DNA of 64,000 nucleotides, from NCBI GenBank assembly GCA_903861645.1, contig CAIOVE010000103.1, positions 1 through 64,000 of the forward strand, read 5' to 3'. The DNA comes from an uncultured Hyphomicrobiales bacterium (lineage in GTDB: Bacteria; Pseudomonadota; Alphaproteobacteria; Rhizobiales; Beijerinckiaceae). This document shows, piece by piece, positions 29,071 to 37,069 of the stretch. The number at the start of each line of letters is the position of its first letter. Positions within the stretch are counted from its first letter, which is position 1. The notes under the pieces are model-generated. The model was not told the DNA's origin and searched no databases. It saw only the letters and a list, made by a program, of their open reading frames with translations. The position numbers and the translations under genes were made by a program.

Positions 29071-29784
29071 ATGATTGAATTGCATTACTGGCCCACGTCG
29101 AACGGGCACAAGATCACGATGGCCCTCGAGGAAATGGGCCTGCCCTACGAGATACATCCGGTGAATATCGGCAAGGGCGAGCAGTTCAGGCCGGCTTTCA
29201 TCGCCATCTCGCCCAACAACCGAATGCCCGCGATCATCGACAGGGCGCCCGCCGACGGCGGCGGACCGCTCCCGATCTTCGAATCCGGCGCGATCCTGAT
29301 CTACCTCGCGGAGAAATGCGGCAAGTTCCTCCCCGCCGACCTTCGCGGCCGCGCCGACGTGCTGCAATGGCTGTTCTGGCAGGTCGGCGGCCTCGGCCCC
29401 ATGGCCGGTCAGAAAGGACATTTCCTGCATTCGGCGCCCGAACCCGTGCCTTACGCGATCGACCGCTACACAAGGGAGGTTGACCGGTTGTTCGGCGTTC
29501 TCGATCGCCGGCTGGCCGATCGGGAATTCGTCTGCGGGGCCTATTCGATAGCGGATTTCGCCATTTACCCCTGGACCGTTTCGGCGCTCAAGCGCGACGC
29601 CACCGTGCTCGCGGCCTTCGCAAATGTGCGCCGATGGACGGACGCCATCGCGAAGCGCCCGGCGACCATCGCCGCTTTCGCCAAGGGCGACCCGCTGCAA
29701 GCCCAGCAGGCGACGGACGAGGAGCGCCAGCGCAATCTATACAGCCAGACAGCCGCGAGCGTGGCGGACCGCGTGGGCAAGTAG
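29071..29784 (+). CDS. Glutathione S-transferase (Nu/YfcG-like)
   Basis: A 237-residue GST of the YfcG/Nu type: YWPTSNGHKITMALEE with the Thr-Ser-Asn-Gly turn, NNRMPAIID, then FESGAILIYLAEK. Members often have disulfide-bond reductase activity and bind glutathione without a classical Tyr/Ser/Cys thiol-activating residue. I chose the ATG at 29071, after GGGAGGCGG. Its C-terminal domain contains WLFWQVGGLGPMAGQ, a motif of this group. It lies 14 bp behind the first GST. Confidence 0.87.
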   Translation: MIELHYWPTSNGHKITMALEEMGLPYEIHPVNIGKGEQFRPAFIAISPNNRMPAIIDRAPADGGGPLPIFESGAILIYLAEKCGKFLPADLRGRADVLQWLFWQVGGLGPMAGQKGHFLHSAPEPVPYAIDRYTREVDRLFGVLDRRLADREFVCGAYSIADFAIYPWTVSALKRDATVLAAFANVRRWTDAIAKRPATIAAFAKGDPLQAQQATDEERQRNLYSQTAASVADRVGK

Positions 29785-29893
29785 CGCTCGAATGCCGCCC
29801 GGTCTTGCCGGGCCTGTTCGCATTGGCTAGCCTTGACCCGACACATGAACAGTCGCCACGCTTCCAACGAGTAGCTTGGTCGGGGAGGAAAAC

Positions 29894-30352
29894 TTGATCA
29901 CGTTCCTGTTCGTCATGCACGGGCTCTGCGCCATCGCGCTCCTCGGCGCGATCACCCATCAGGCCGCCGCGGTATGGCTCCCGGTTCGCGCGCCCGACCC
30001 TTCATTCACCGCGCGCTTTCGGGCCGTGAAGGCGGCGAGTTACGTCAACGCGATCATCGTGCTGTTCCTGATCACCTTCACGCTGGGCGCGATTGTCTAT
30101 CCGACGTATCGCATCGGGGCGCGCATCTACATGGAAGACCTCCGCATGAGCGCGCCCGTGGGCTCATTCGAGGTCAAGGAACATCTCATCACCTTCGCCC
30201 TCGGATTGCTGCCCACCTATTGGTATTTCTGGCGGGCGCCGCTCACGCCGGAGCTGGAAGGCGCGCGCAAGGGCGTCGTGCTCGTATTGGCGATTTTCAT
30301 CTGGGCGGCGTTTCTGACGGGCCACGTCCTCAACAATATCCGCGGGGTTTGA
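29894..30352 (+). CDS. Four-helix membrane protein of unknown function
   Basis: A 152-residue inner-membrane protein with about four hydrophobic segments (roughly 1-28, 45-72, 95-112, 128-148). The first helix contains VMHG and THQAAAVW, whose histidines could bind a haem or metal, but this is speculative. I place the start at a TTG (29894) because GGGAGGA sits six bases ahead; no ATG is as well placed. It opens a four-gene run with another membrane protein and two exported proteins. I do not recognise the family. Confidence 0.6.
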   Translation: MITFLFVMHGLCAIALLGAITHQAAAVWLPVRAPDPSFTARFRAVKAASYVNAIIVLFLITFTLGAIVYPTYRIGARIYMEDLRMSAPVGSFEVKEHLITFALGLLPTYWYFWRAPLTPELEGARKGVVLVLAIFIWAAFLTGHVLNNIRGV

Positions 30353-30353
30353 G

Positions 30354-30695
30354 ATGCGTCTGGCGCGCGCCTTTCCGGCGTTTTCGGCGGCCTTCGCGAC
30401 CGCCTATCTGATATCAATGTATTTCCATCCGACGTTCACGCTGTTCACCTACGCGCCGCGGCTTCATCAATGGTTCGCGGGCGTGCCCCAACTGCCCGGC
30501 CGGCAGGGACCGGGCATGTTCTGGTATTCATGGCTGGCGACGGGCCTGCTGGTCGGCCTTCTGGCGGGGGCCGCGGCGCTGGCGACGCCGGCCGCCATTC
30601 GCGCGCGCGTCTGGCCCGGCTTGGCCTGGCTGGTCCCCGTGGTCCTCACGGCGATATTGCTCTACATTGAGCGTACCTGGTTCGGATTTAAATAA
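30354..30695 (+). CDS. Three-helix membrane protein of unknown function
   Basis: A 113-residue membrane protein with about three hydrophobic helices (8-30, 56-80, 88-106) and a Pro/Gly-rich loop (GVPQLPGRQGPGMF). It begins two bases after the stop of the preceding membrane protein, so the two are probably one complex. No known family was recognised. Confidence 0.6.
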   Translation: MRLARAFPAFSAAFATAYLISMYFHPTFTLFTYAPRLHQWFAGVPQLPGRQGPGMFWYSWLATGLLVGLLAGAAALATPAAIRARVWPGLAWLVPVVLTAILLYIERTWFGFK

Positions 30696-30731
30696 GACGC
30701 GCGGACCCAGCGCGTCATCTGGAGGAAACAC

Positions 30732-31127
30732 ATGCGCCGTCCCCTCGTCACAGCGCTGTTGATCGCACTGGTTGGCGTCGGGGTCGCCACGGCGGCGCGC
30801 GCTGGCGGCGGTTCCTTTGACACGATGGACGACGATGATCAGGAGGCCGGGCCACCCTATGTCGGCAACGTCAGGGATCGCGACGGCAATCCGATCGCCG
30901 ACGCGAAAGTGACAATCTCGGTCAAGGCCTTTAATTCCAGTCTTATTCTGCGCACGGACGATCAGGGCCATTTCAACGTCAAGGGGTTCGACAAGAGCGT
31001 CGACCCGGAGGGCGTTGATTTTTCATGCAGCGCCGACGGCTATAAATTTTTCGCGCGCAGCAAGAACCCGACGGGCGACGGACCACGCTCGCCCATCGAT
31101 GTCACCTGCCTCGTCGAAAAGCAGTGA
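30732..31127 (+). CDS. Exported protein with carboxypeptidase-regulatory-like domain
   Basis: A 131-residue protein with a clear Sec signal peptide (MRRPLVTALLIALVGVGVATAARA) and an acidic DTMDDDDQE segment, then one transthyretin-like beta-sandwich domain: VGNVRDRDGNPIADAKVTISV...TDDQGHFNVKGF. Such domains bind or support other periplasmic proteins. TGGAGGAAAC precedes the ATG. The larger protein encoded next begins with a related domain, which links the two functionally. Confidence 0.7.
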   Translation: MRRPLVTALLIALVGVGVATAARAGGGSFDTMDDDDQEAGPPYVGNVRDRDGNPIADAKVTISVKAFNSSLILRTDDQGHFNVKGFDKSVDPEGVDFSCSADGYKFFARSKNPTGDGPRSPIDVTCLVEKQ

Positions 31128-31146
31128 CCCGCGCGCACGCCAACGA

Positions 31147-32790
31147 ATGAAGTGGGCGAAACATCTTTTTTCACTATTGCCTTTGGCGCTGACCTTCGCG
31201 GGCGCGCCCGCGCGCGCCGTCGATCAACCGCCCATGCTTTCCGGCGTCGTGCGTTCGCGGGCGGAGGGCGCCATGGAGGGCGTGCTGGTGACGGCGCGCA
31301 AGCGGGGCTCGGCCATCGCGGTGACCGTCGCGAGCAATGACAGGGGCGCGTTTGCCTTCCCGGCCGGTCGCCTGACACCGGGCGAATATACGATCGCAAT
31401 TCGCGCGACGGGATATGAACTTTACGGCGCGCCGCGAACCGTCAGCCTGTCCGGCGAAAAAACGGTCGTCGATCTCGCGTTGACGCCCGCGCGCGATACC
31501 GGCGCGCAACTCACCAACTCGGAATGGTTTGACAGCATTCCCGGATCGGAAAAAGACAAGCGGCCACTAATGGCGTGCATGTCCTGCCATTCGCTTGAAC
31601 GGATCGTAAGGTCGACGCACGACGCGAACGAATTCGTCGACGTTTTGCGCCGCATGGTGAACTACGTCACGGAGTCCGGCCGCGACGACATCCCCCAGCG
31701 CGCGATCCCACGCGACATTCCAGAGGATAAGTTGCGGTCGTTCGCCACCTTTCTCGCGTCGATCAACCGATCGCGTGGCGAATGGACCTGGCGACTGCGG
31801 ATGGCGCCGCGCCCAAGGGGTCGCGCGACAAATGTCATCATCACCGAATACGACCTGCCCCGCGCGACCATCGCCCCGCACGACGTCTGGCGCGACCCCG
31901 AAGGCTTCGTCTGGTATTCAAATTCCGCCGAGCAGTATCTCGGCCGTCTCGATCCCCGCGATGGATCGCATCGCGAATTCGCCCTGCCCGTTGCGCGACC
32001 GGACGCGCCAAGGGGCACGCTCGATCTGGAACCCGACGGCAATAGCGATCTGTGGCTTGCGCTGATGTATCAGGGCGGATTGGCGAAATTCGATCGCCGG
32101 ACGGAGCTATTCACGCTTTTCCCTGTTTCGTCCGGCTCCGCGGATGAAGCCACGCAACAATCCATGGTGGCGCCAGCGGCTTCCGACATCGACGGCAAGG
32201 TCTGGACCAATGAAGTCGGCAAGCAAGCCATCATGCGCGTCGATATCGCCACCGGACGATACGAACTGGTTGATCCCTTCGCCAACGCCGCGCTCGGTTC
32301 CGTTCATACGCCCTACGGCATGGTCACGGACGCCGCGAACAATCTCTGGTTCCTCGATTTTGGCGGACAAACACTCGGCAAGATCGACGCGCGCACGCTC
32401 GCGGTGACGCATTATCCCACGCCAACGTCGGCTTCACGCCCACGACGCGGGCGGTTCGATGGCAAGACCATCTGGTTCGCCGAATTCGGCGCCGACAAGC
32501 TGGCGGCGTTCGATGTCGAGCGCGAATCCTTCCGCGAGTGGAGCGTGCCATCGACCCATTCCTTCCCTTATGACGCTTTCATGGATGCCGACGGGGATTT
32601 GTGGAGCGGCAACATGGCCAACGACCGCGTGCTACGCATGCGTCCCGAAAGCGGCGCGGCGGTGGAATATCTATTGCCCCAACACGCCAACATCCGCCGC
32701 GTCTTCGTTGACGACCGGAAACCGCGGCGAAGCCTTTGGGCGGGCGACAATCATGGCGCGCGCATCTTCAGGGTCGAACCCCTCGACTGA
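31147..32790 (+). CDS. Exported fusion: carboxypeptidase-regulatory-like domain, c-type haem motif, Vgb/streptogramin-lyase-like propeller
   Basis: A 547-residue exported protein. Residues 1-24 form a signal peptide; about 30-115 is a transthyretin-like domain (MLSGVVRSRAEGAMEGVLVTA); CMSCH at 144-148 is a c-type haem attachment site inside a helical cytochrome-like segment (to about 215); about 225-545 is a repeated beta-propeller resembling virginiamycin B lyase (WRDPEGFVWYSN, DGNSDLWLALM, ADGDLWSGN). The lyase active-site residues could not be confirmed, so antibiotic cleavage should not be assumed. A haem-bearing propeller suggests a periplasmic redox or sensing role. It is the last gene of a four-gene envelope module. 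Confidence 0.7.
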   Translation: MKWAKHLFSLLPLALTFAGAPARAVDQPPMLSGVVRSRAEGAMEGVLVTARKRGSAIAVTVASNDRGAFAFPAGRLTPGEYTIAIRATGYELYGAPRTVSLSGEKTVVDLALTPARDTGAQLTNSEWFDSIPGSEKDKRPLMACMSCHSLERIVRSTHDANEFVDVLRRMVNYVTESGRDDIPQRAIPRDIPEDKLRSFATFLASINRSRGEWTWRLRMAPRPRGRATNVIITEYDLPRATIAPHDVWRDPEGFVWYSNSAEQYLGRLDPRDGSHREFALPVARPDAPRGTLDLEPDGNSDLWLALMYQGGLAKFDRRTELFTLFPVSSGSADEATQQSMVAPAASDIDGKVWTNEVGKQAIMRVDIATGRYELVDPFANAALGSVHTPYGMVTDAANNLWFLDFGGQTLGKIDARTLAVTHYPTPTSASRPRRGRFDGKTIWFAEFGADKLAAFDVERESFREWSVPSTHSFPYDAFMDADGDLWSGNMANDRVLRMRPESGAAVEYLLPQHANIRRVFVDDRKPRRSLWAGDNHGARIFRVEPLD

Positions 32791-32795
32791 TCTTT

Positions 32796-33845
32796 TCAGT
32801 CTTTCGTCGAGCGCACGATATCGACATAGCGCTTGATGATGGCGGGCGGCGTGGCGCTCATCCGTTGCACCACGTCGCGAACGGCGGCGCCGTCAATGGG
32901 ACTGAGTTCAAAATTGGCCTTGCGCGCGTCATCGAGAAACGCGGGATCGCGCGTCATGTCCATGAAGGCGCGACGCAGGGCGTCGACCCGATCGAGCGGA
33001 ACATCGGGAGGCGCCAGGAATGGCAGCGCGATAAAGAACGACAGTTCGGCGAATTGCAGCAACGCACGATCGTCCGGATCGCTCAGCCGCTCCCGCGCCG
33101 TGGGCACGTCGGCCAGCTCGGGCAAGCGCGTCAGGCGTCCGAATTGCAGCAAGGGCCGAACCTTCTTGCCATTCCAGAGCGCGGGCTGCGCGCCCCGCAC
33201 GGAGCCGAGGCCAATGACCTGCCCGTCGAGCTCGCCGCCCTCCATCGCGATGAACATGCGCGAGGCGCCGGCGTAACCGCGCACGACCTTGATGTTCAGC
33301 TTCAACAGATCCCGCGCCAGGATGGCGAATGTCAGGTTCGTGGAGCCCGGCGTGTCGCCGCCGAGGCGCGCGACGACGCCGGGCTTGTGCAGATCCTCGA
33401 TCGATCGAGCGGGATGCCCGTCGTTGACGAGCAGCAGATAGGCGTCGTTGGCGTAGGACGACAGCGAGCCGATCCAGTTGAACTTCAACGGGTCGAAGCG
33501 CGCGTTGGGGTCGCCTTCATAGGCCATTTGCGGCGTGCCGCGTTCCATGACGCCAATGGTCAATCCGTCGCGGTCGCGCGTGTTCATGAACTGGTTGGCG
33601 AGCAAAAGCCCGCCGGCGCCCGGCAGATTCTGCACCACGACGCCCGGCTGCCCCGGCATGAATCGGCCAAGATGCCGCGCGACAAGTCGCGCGTTCAGAT
33701 CGAAGTTGCCGCCCGGCGAGGTCGGCACGAGTATGGTGATCACGCGCCCCTTGTAGAACTGTTCGAGCGTCTGCGTGGCCGCCGGCGGGATTGTCGCGCC
33801 CAGGGCCGCCGACGCTAGCAAGGCGCGTCGCGTGACGCTGATCAT
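32796..33845 (-). CDS. Bug-type (tripartite tricarboxylate transporter) periplasmic binding protein
   Basis: A 349-residue periplasmic protein of the Bug/TctC family, which binds small carboxylates. It has a signal peptide with an ArgArg start (SVTRRALLASAALGA), ITILVPTSPGGNFDLNARLVARHLG, QNLPGAGGLLLANQF and GDTPGSTNLTF. Its ATG overlaps the stop of the racemase-like gene (ATGA), so the two are translationally coupled. No TctA/TctB membrane subunits are encoded in the window, making it an orphan binding protein. Confidence 0.85.
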   Translation of the reverse strand: MISVTRRALLASAALGATIPPAATQTLEQFYKGRVITILVPTSPGGNFDLNARLVARHLGRFMPGQPGVVVQNLPGAGGLLLANQFMNTRDRDGLTIGVMERGTPQMAYEGDPNARFDPLKFNWIGSLSSYANDAYLLLVNDGHPARSIEDLHKPGVVARLGGDTPGSTNLTFAILARDLLKLNIKVVRGYAGASRMFIAMEGGELDGQVIGLGSVRGAQPALWNGKKVRPLLQFGRLTRLPELADVPTARERLSDPDDRALLQFAELSFFIALPFLAPPDVPLDRVDALRRAFMDMTRDPAFLDDARKANFELSPIDGAAVRDVVQRMSATPPAIIKRYVDIVRSTKD

Positions 33846-34576
33846 GGCAGCGCCGGCAAGGTGGCGAGCAACTGGCCATATCCCGCGCGCGGTTCGTTCA
33901 CATGCAGGCGCTTCTGGAATTCCCAGACCCGGGCGGGCACCGGATGCACGACGGGCACGCCGAGATCGCGCTCCAGCAGGTCGATGATATGTAGGGTCCG
34001 CCAGCCGGAGCCCAGCATGTAGATGGCGTCGGCGCCGCCATGCTTGAGAAAATGCCTCTTGATATGGGCGTAGACCTGTTCGCCCGATAGCTCCTGCGCC
34101 TTGTCGAAGGGCGTTTCGATGCCCTCCATGCAACGCACCTCGAAGCCCGCGTCGCGGAAATACTGGGCGAAGGTGTTGTTGATTTCACCGGGAAAGTAGG
34201 TCGCGCCAATGATGCTTTTCACCTTCAGCGCCCGCAACGCCGAAATGTGGTTCTGGCCGGCGGTGAAAATGGGCGTCTTGTATTTTCGCTCCCAGCTGGC
34301 GATCAGTTCCGCCTCGCCCTTCAGTCCATGCACCATGAAAGGCGGCGCGCCATTGGGATGAATGGCGTCGCAACCCTGTTCCGCCAGCAACGCGATCTGC
34401 GTCTCGTAGGCGTCCATGACGGTCGCGAATTCATCGCGCGTGCCGCGGCGGATATTGGTGAACAGCGGTAAAACGCCGATGCCCTCCGGCAGCAGGCGAA
34501 TGAATTCCTCCAGCGCGCCCGGACGCAAGGTCGGATGAATAATGCCGGCTATGCCGCGCCACGCCGAAAACGCCAT
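33842..34576 (-). CDS. Asp/Glu racemase-fold protein lacking both catalytic Cys, second copy
   Basis: A 244-residue paralogue of the protein at 26435-27166, similar along its whole length: WRG..G.I.PT.RPG, HPNGAPPFM, GQNH..ALRAL and MLGSGWR occur at the same positions. Both sites that hold the catalytic cysteines in classical racemases and maleate isomerase again lack Cys. GGGAGGA precedes the ATG at 34576. It is coupled to a Bug-type binding protein, so its substrate may be the ligand that protein binds, perhaps a carboxylic acid. Function unproven. Confidence 0.75.
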   Translation of the reverse strand: MAFSAWRGIAGIIHPTLRPGALEEFIRLLPEGIGVLPLFTNIRRGTRDEFATVMDAYETQIALLAEQGCDAIHPNGAPPFMVHGLKGEAELIASWERKYKTPIFTAGQNHISALRALKVKSIIGATYFPGEINNTFAQYFRDAGFEVRCMEGIETPFDKAQELSGEQVYAHIKRHFLKHGGADAIYMLGSGWRTLHIIDLLERDLGVPVVHPVPARVWEFQKRLHVNEPRAGYGQLLATLPALP

Positions 34577-34711
34577 CGAGTCCTCCCGGAAAATTCTTGA
34601 TCGCGAGATTAGTCGAGGTTGCCGCTGGATGACAACTTCGCCGTTCTGGCTTAAGTCAGGCGTCAGGGGACGGCGCGGACAACAGCGCGAAAAGGGCGGG
34701 ATACTGCAACG

Positions 34712-35572
34712 ATGAACGCGATGGCTCCGGCCACCAACGCAGGCGCGACGATGAGGCCCGCTCCCATCATCGAGGCGCGCGGGCTCCAGCGATATTTCAA
34801 TGTCAATGGCAAGCGGTTGACCGTCTTCGACGGCCTGTCCTGCGCTGTGCAACAGGGCGGCTTTCTGTCCATCGTCGGCCCCTCGGGCTGCGGCAAGTCC
34901 ACCCTGCTGAAATTGATTTCCGGCCTCGATCGACCAAACGGCGGCGAAATCCTGTTCAGGGGCAAGCCCGTGACCGGTCCCGCGGACGGCATGATCTACG
35001 TCTTCCAGCAGTATACGAAATCGATTTTTCCCTGGCGCACCGTCATCCAGAACATCGAATTCGGTCTCGCCAGCCACAAGTCCCTGCCACGCGCACAGGC
35101 GCGCGAGAAGTGCATGGAATACGTCAAACTCGTCGGCCTCGATGGCTACGAAAACCACTACCCCTATCAATTGTCGGGCGGCATGCAGCAACGCGTGGTC
35201 ATCGCGCGCGCAATGATCTGCGAACCCGCCGTGTTGCTGATGGACGAGCCATTCAGCGCCGTCGACGCTTTGACGCGCGCGCTTTTGCAGGAACTGGTGC
35301 TGAAAATCTGGTCGGACATAAAATTCACCGTGCTTTTCGTCACACACGACGTCGAGGAAGCCGTGTTCCTCTCCAGCCAAATCATTTCCCTGACCAAGGC
35401 GCCCGCGACCATTCACGAGAACGTCGCCATCGACTTGCCCTACCCGCGCGACCAGATCGCCACGCGCGCCGATCCGCGTTTCACCGATTTCCGCCAGCGC
35501 CTGTTTTCCAGCATTTTCCTGCAGGAAAAGGGGATCGCGCCAGACGACCTCAAAACCATCCGGAGCAAATAG
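34712..35572 (+). CDS. ABC importer ATPase (nitrate/sulfonate/taurine type)
   Basis: A 286-residue ATPase of the SsuB/TauB/NrtD group. It shows Walker A GPSGCGKST (near residue 55), the Q-loop VFQQYTKSIFPWRTV, signature LSGGMQQR and Walker B VLLMDEP followed by D-loop and the switch His in THDVEEA. It is two bases ahead of the permease gene. The operon has no substrate-binding protein of the matching NMT1/SsuA type. It diverges from the racemase-like/Bug pair. Confidence 0.9.
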   Translation: MNAMAPATNAGATMRPAPIIEARGLQRYFNVNGKRLTVFDGLSCAVQQGGFLSIVGPSGCGKSTLLKLISGLDRPNGGEILFRGKPVTGPADGMIYVFQQYTKSIFPWRTVIQNIEFGLASHKSLPRAQAREKCMEYVKLVGLDGYENHYPYQLSGGMQQRVVIARAMICEPAVLLMDEPFSAVDALTRALLQELVLKIWSDIKFTVLFVTHDVEEAVFLSSQIISLTKAPATIHENVAIDLPYPRDQIATRADPRFTDFRQRLFSSIFLQEKGIAPDDLKTIRSK

Positions 35573-35573
35573 A

Positions 35574-36335
35574 GTGCGCAGACGCTGGCCCGGCTTCCTC
35601 CTCATCGCCGTTCTTTTGCTCGCGTGGGAAATCTCATCGGCGCGTGGTTGGATCGACCCCATCACGTTTCCCCGGATCAGCGTGATTTTCGACTCGTGGC
35701 TGCGCACGGTCTGGACTACAGGCGATCTGACGCGCCAGTTGCTGCCAAGCCTGGGCCGTATTTTCAGCGGCTTCGCGCTCGCCTGCGTGGTCGCGATTCC
35801 CCTCGGCCTGCTGATGGGCTCGGTCTCCTTCGTCTATCGACTGCTGGAGCCGATCACCGAATTCATTCGTCCCATTCCCAGTTCCGCCTATATTCCCGTC
35901 GCCATATTGTTTCTGGGCATTGGCAACGAGATGAAGATTTTCGTTGTGTTCCTCGCCTGCTGTTTCCCCATTCTGCTCAACACCTACGGCGGCGTGCGCG
36001 GCGTCGACCCCGTGCTGATCGACACCGGTCGCACTTTCGGCGTTTCAAAACTGACGGCGGCGCGACAGATTATCCTGCCGGCCGCCATGCCGAGCATCCT
36101 GACGGGCATGCGCATCAGCCTCGGTATCGCGCTGATCGTGGCCGTGGTCGCCGAGATGATCACCGGCAACAGCGGCATCGGCTATTTCATCCTCGACATG
36201 CAGCGGGTGTTCCGGGTGCCTGAAATGTTCGCGGGCATTTTCACGCTGGGGCTGCTAGGCTTTCTCATCAATTTCGTTTTCCTGAAGATCGAATCCCACT
36301 TTCTGCGATGGAGGGGCACCAGTGTCGAAGCCTGA
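35574..36335 (+). CDS. ABC importer permease (nitrate/sulfonate/taurine type)
   Basis: A 253-residue inner-membrane permease with about six helices and the EAA-type coupling loop (DTGRTFGVSKLTAARQIILPAAMPSI) that docks on the ATPase. It starts with a GTG one base after the ATPase stop codon and overlaps the following SDR gene by 14 bp. The tight arrangement points to a single operon of importer plus two dehydrogenases. Confidence 0.88.
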   Translation: MRRRWPGFLLIAVLLLAWEISSARGWIDPITFPRISVIFDSWLRTVWTTGDLTRQLLPSLGRIFSGFALACVVAIPLGLLMGSVSFVYRLLEPITEFIRPIPSSAYIPVAILFLGIGNEMKIFVVFLACCFPILLNTYGGVRGVDPVLIDTGRTFGVSKLTAARQIILPAAMPSILTGMRISLGIALIVAVVAEMITGNSGIGYFILDMQRVFRVPEMFAGIFTLGLLGFLINFVFLKIESHFLRWRGTSVEA

Positions 36336-37059
36336 ACACGAAAAGGGAGCTGTCTGCGTCACCGGCGCGGCGGGCGGCATCGGGGTCGCGCTGATCCCCC
36401 GCCTTCTGGAGGAAGGATATGCCGTTTCCGCCTGGGACATGGCGCCGGGACCGCTGGCGTCCATTTCGAGCGACCGCTATGCTTTCCACACGCTCGACAC
36501 CCGCAACACGGCGGCGCTCGCGAAGGCCGTCGCCGCCACGCGCCAGCGTTTTGGGTCGATCCACGGCCTCGTCAGCCTCGCCGCCACCTACAGGATGCAG
36601 CCCTTTCTGGAAGTCGACGAGGCGACGTTCGACCAGCATTTCTCGATCAATCTGAAGGGGTCGCTTTTCGCGGTTCAAGCTGTGCTGCCCACCTTGCGCG
36701 AGCAGAAATCCGGCGCGATCGTTCTCTTCTCCTCGACGCTCGCCCGCACGGGCGGCGCGAAAAGCGCGGCCTACGCGGCGACCAAGGGCGGCATCCTTGG
36801 CCTCGCCCGATCGTTGGCGCTCGAGGTCGCGCGCGAGGGCATCCGGGTCAACACCGTCTCGCCCGGCCTCGCCGACACCGCCATGCCGCGCGCGAACATG
36901 GAGGACGCCGACATGCGCGCCCGCGCGGCGGCCAGTCCCATGAAGCGATTAGGCATGCCCATCGACATGGCGGAAGCCGCGATCTTCCTGCTCGATTCCG
37001 AGAATTCATTCATGGTCGGCCAGGACGTGCGCGTCACCGGCGCCGGCCTGCTGTTCTGA
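36322..37059 (+). CDS. Short-chain dehydrogenase/reductase (SDR)
   Basis: A 245-residue classical SDR. It has VTGAAGGIG near residue 13, a Ser-containing strand FSSTLARTGG and the catalytic YAATKGG. Where most members have NNAG it reads SLAAT. It begins at a GTG (36322) after GGAGGGG, inside the end of the permease gene, so it is cotranscribed with the importer. It probably oxidises or reduces the imported compound, but the substrate is unknown. Confidence 0.83.
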   Translation: MSKPEHEKGAVCVTGAAGGIGVALIPRLLEEGYAVSAWDMAPGPLASISSDRYAFHTLDTRNTAALAKAVAATRQRFGSIHGLVSLAATYRMQPFLEVDEATFDQHFSINLKGSLFAVQAVLPTLREQKSGAIVLFSSTLARTGGAKSAAYAATKGGILGLARSLALEVAREGIRVNTVSPGLADTAMPRANMEDADMRARAAASPMKRLGMPIDMAEAAIFLLDSENSFMVGQDVRVTGAGLLF

Positions 37060-37069
37060 GGGGGACGCC

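Noticed and set aside
31147-32790. Virginiamycin B lyase resistance gene
   Set aside because: Propeller similarity alone does not show the lyase active site, and the haem motif and N-terminal domain point to another role.
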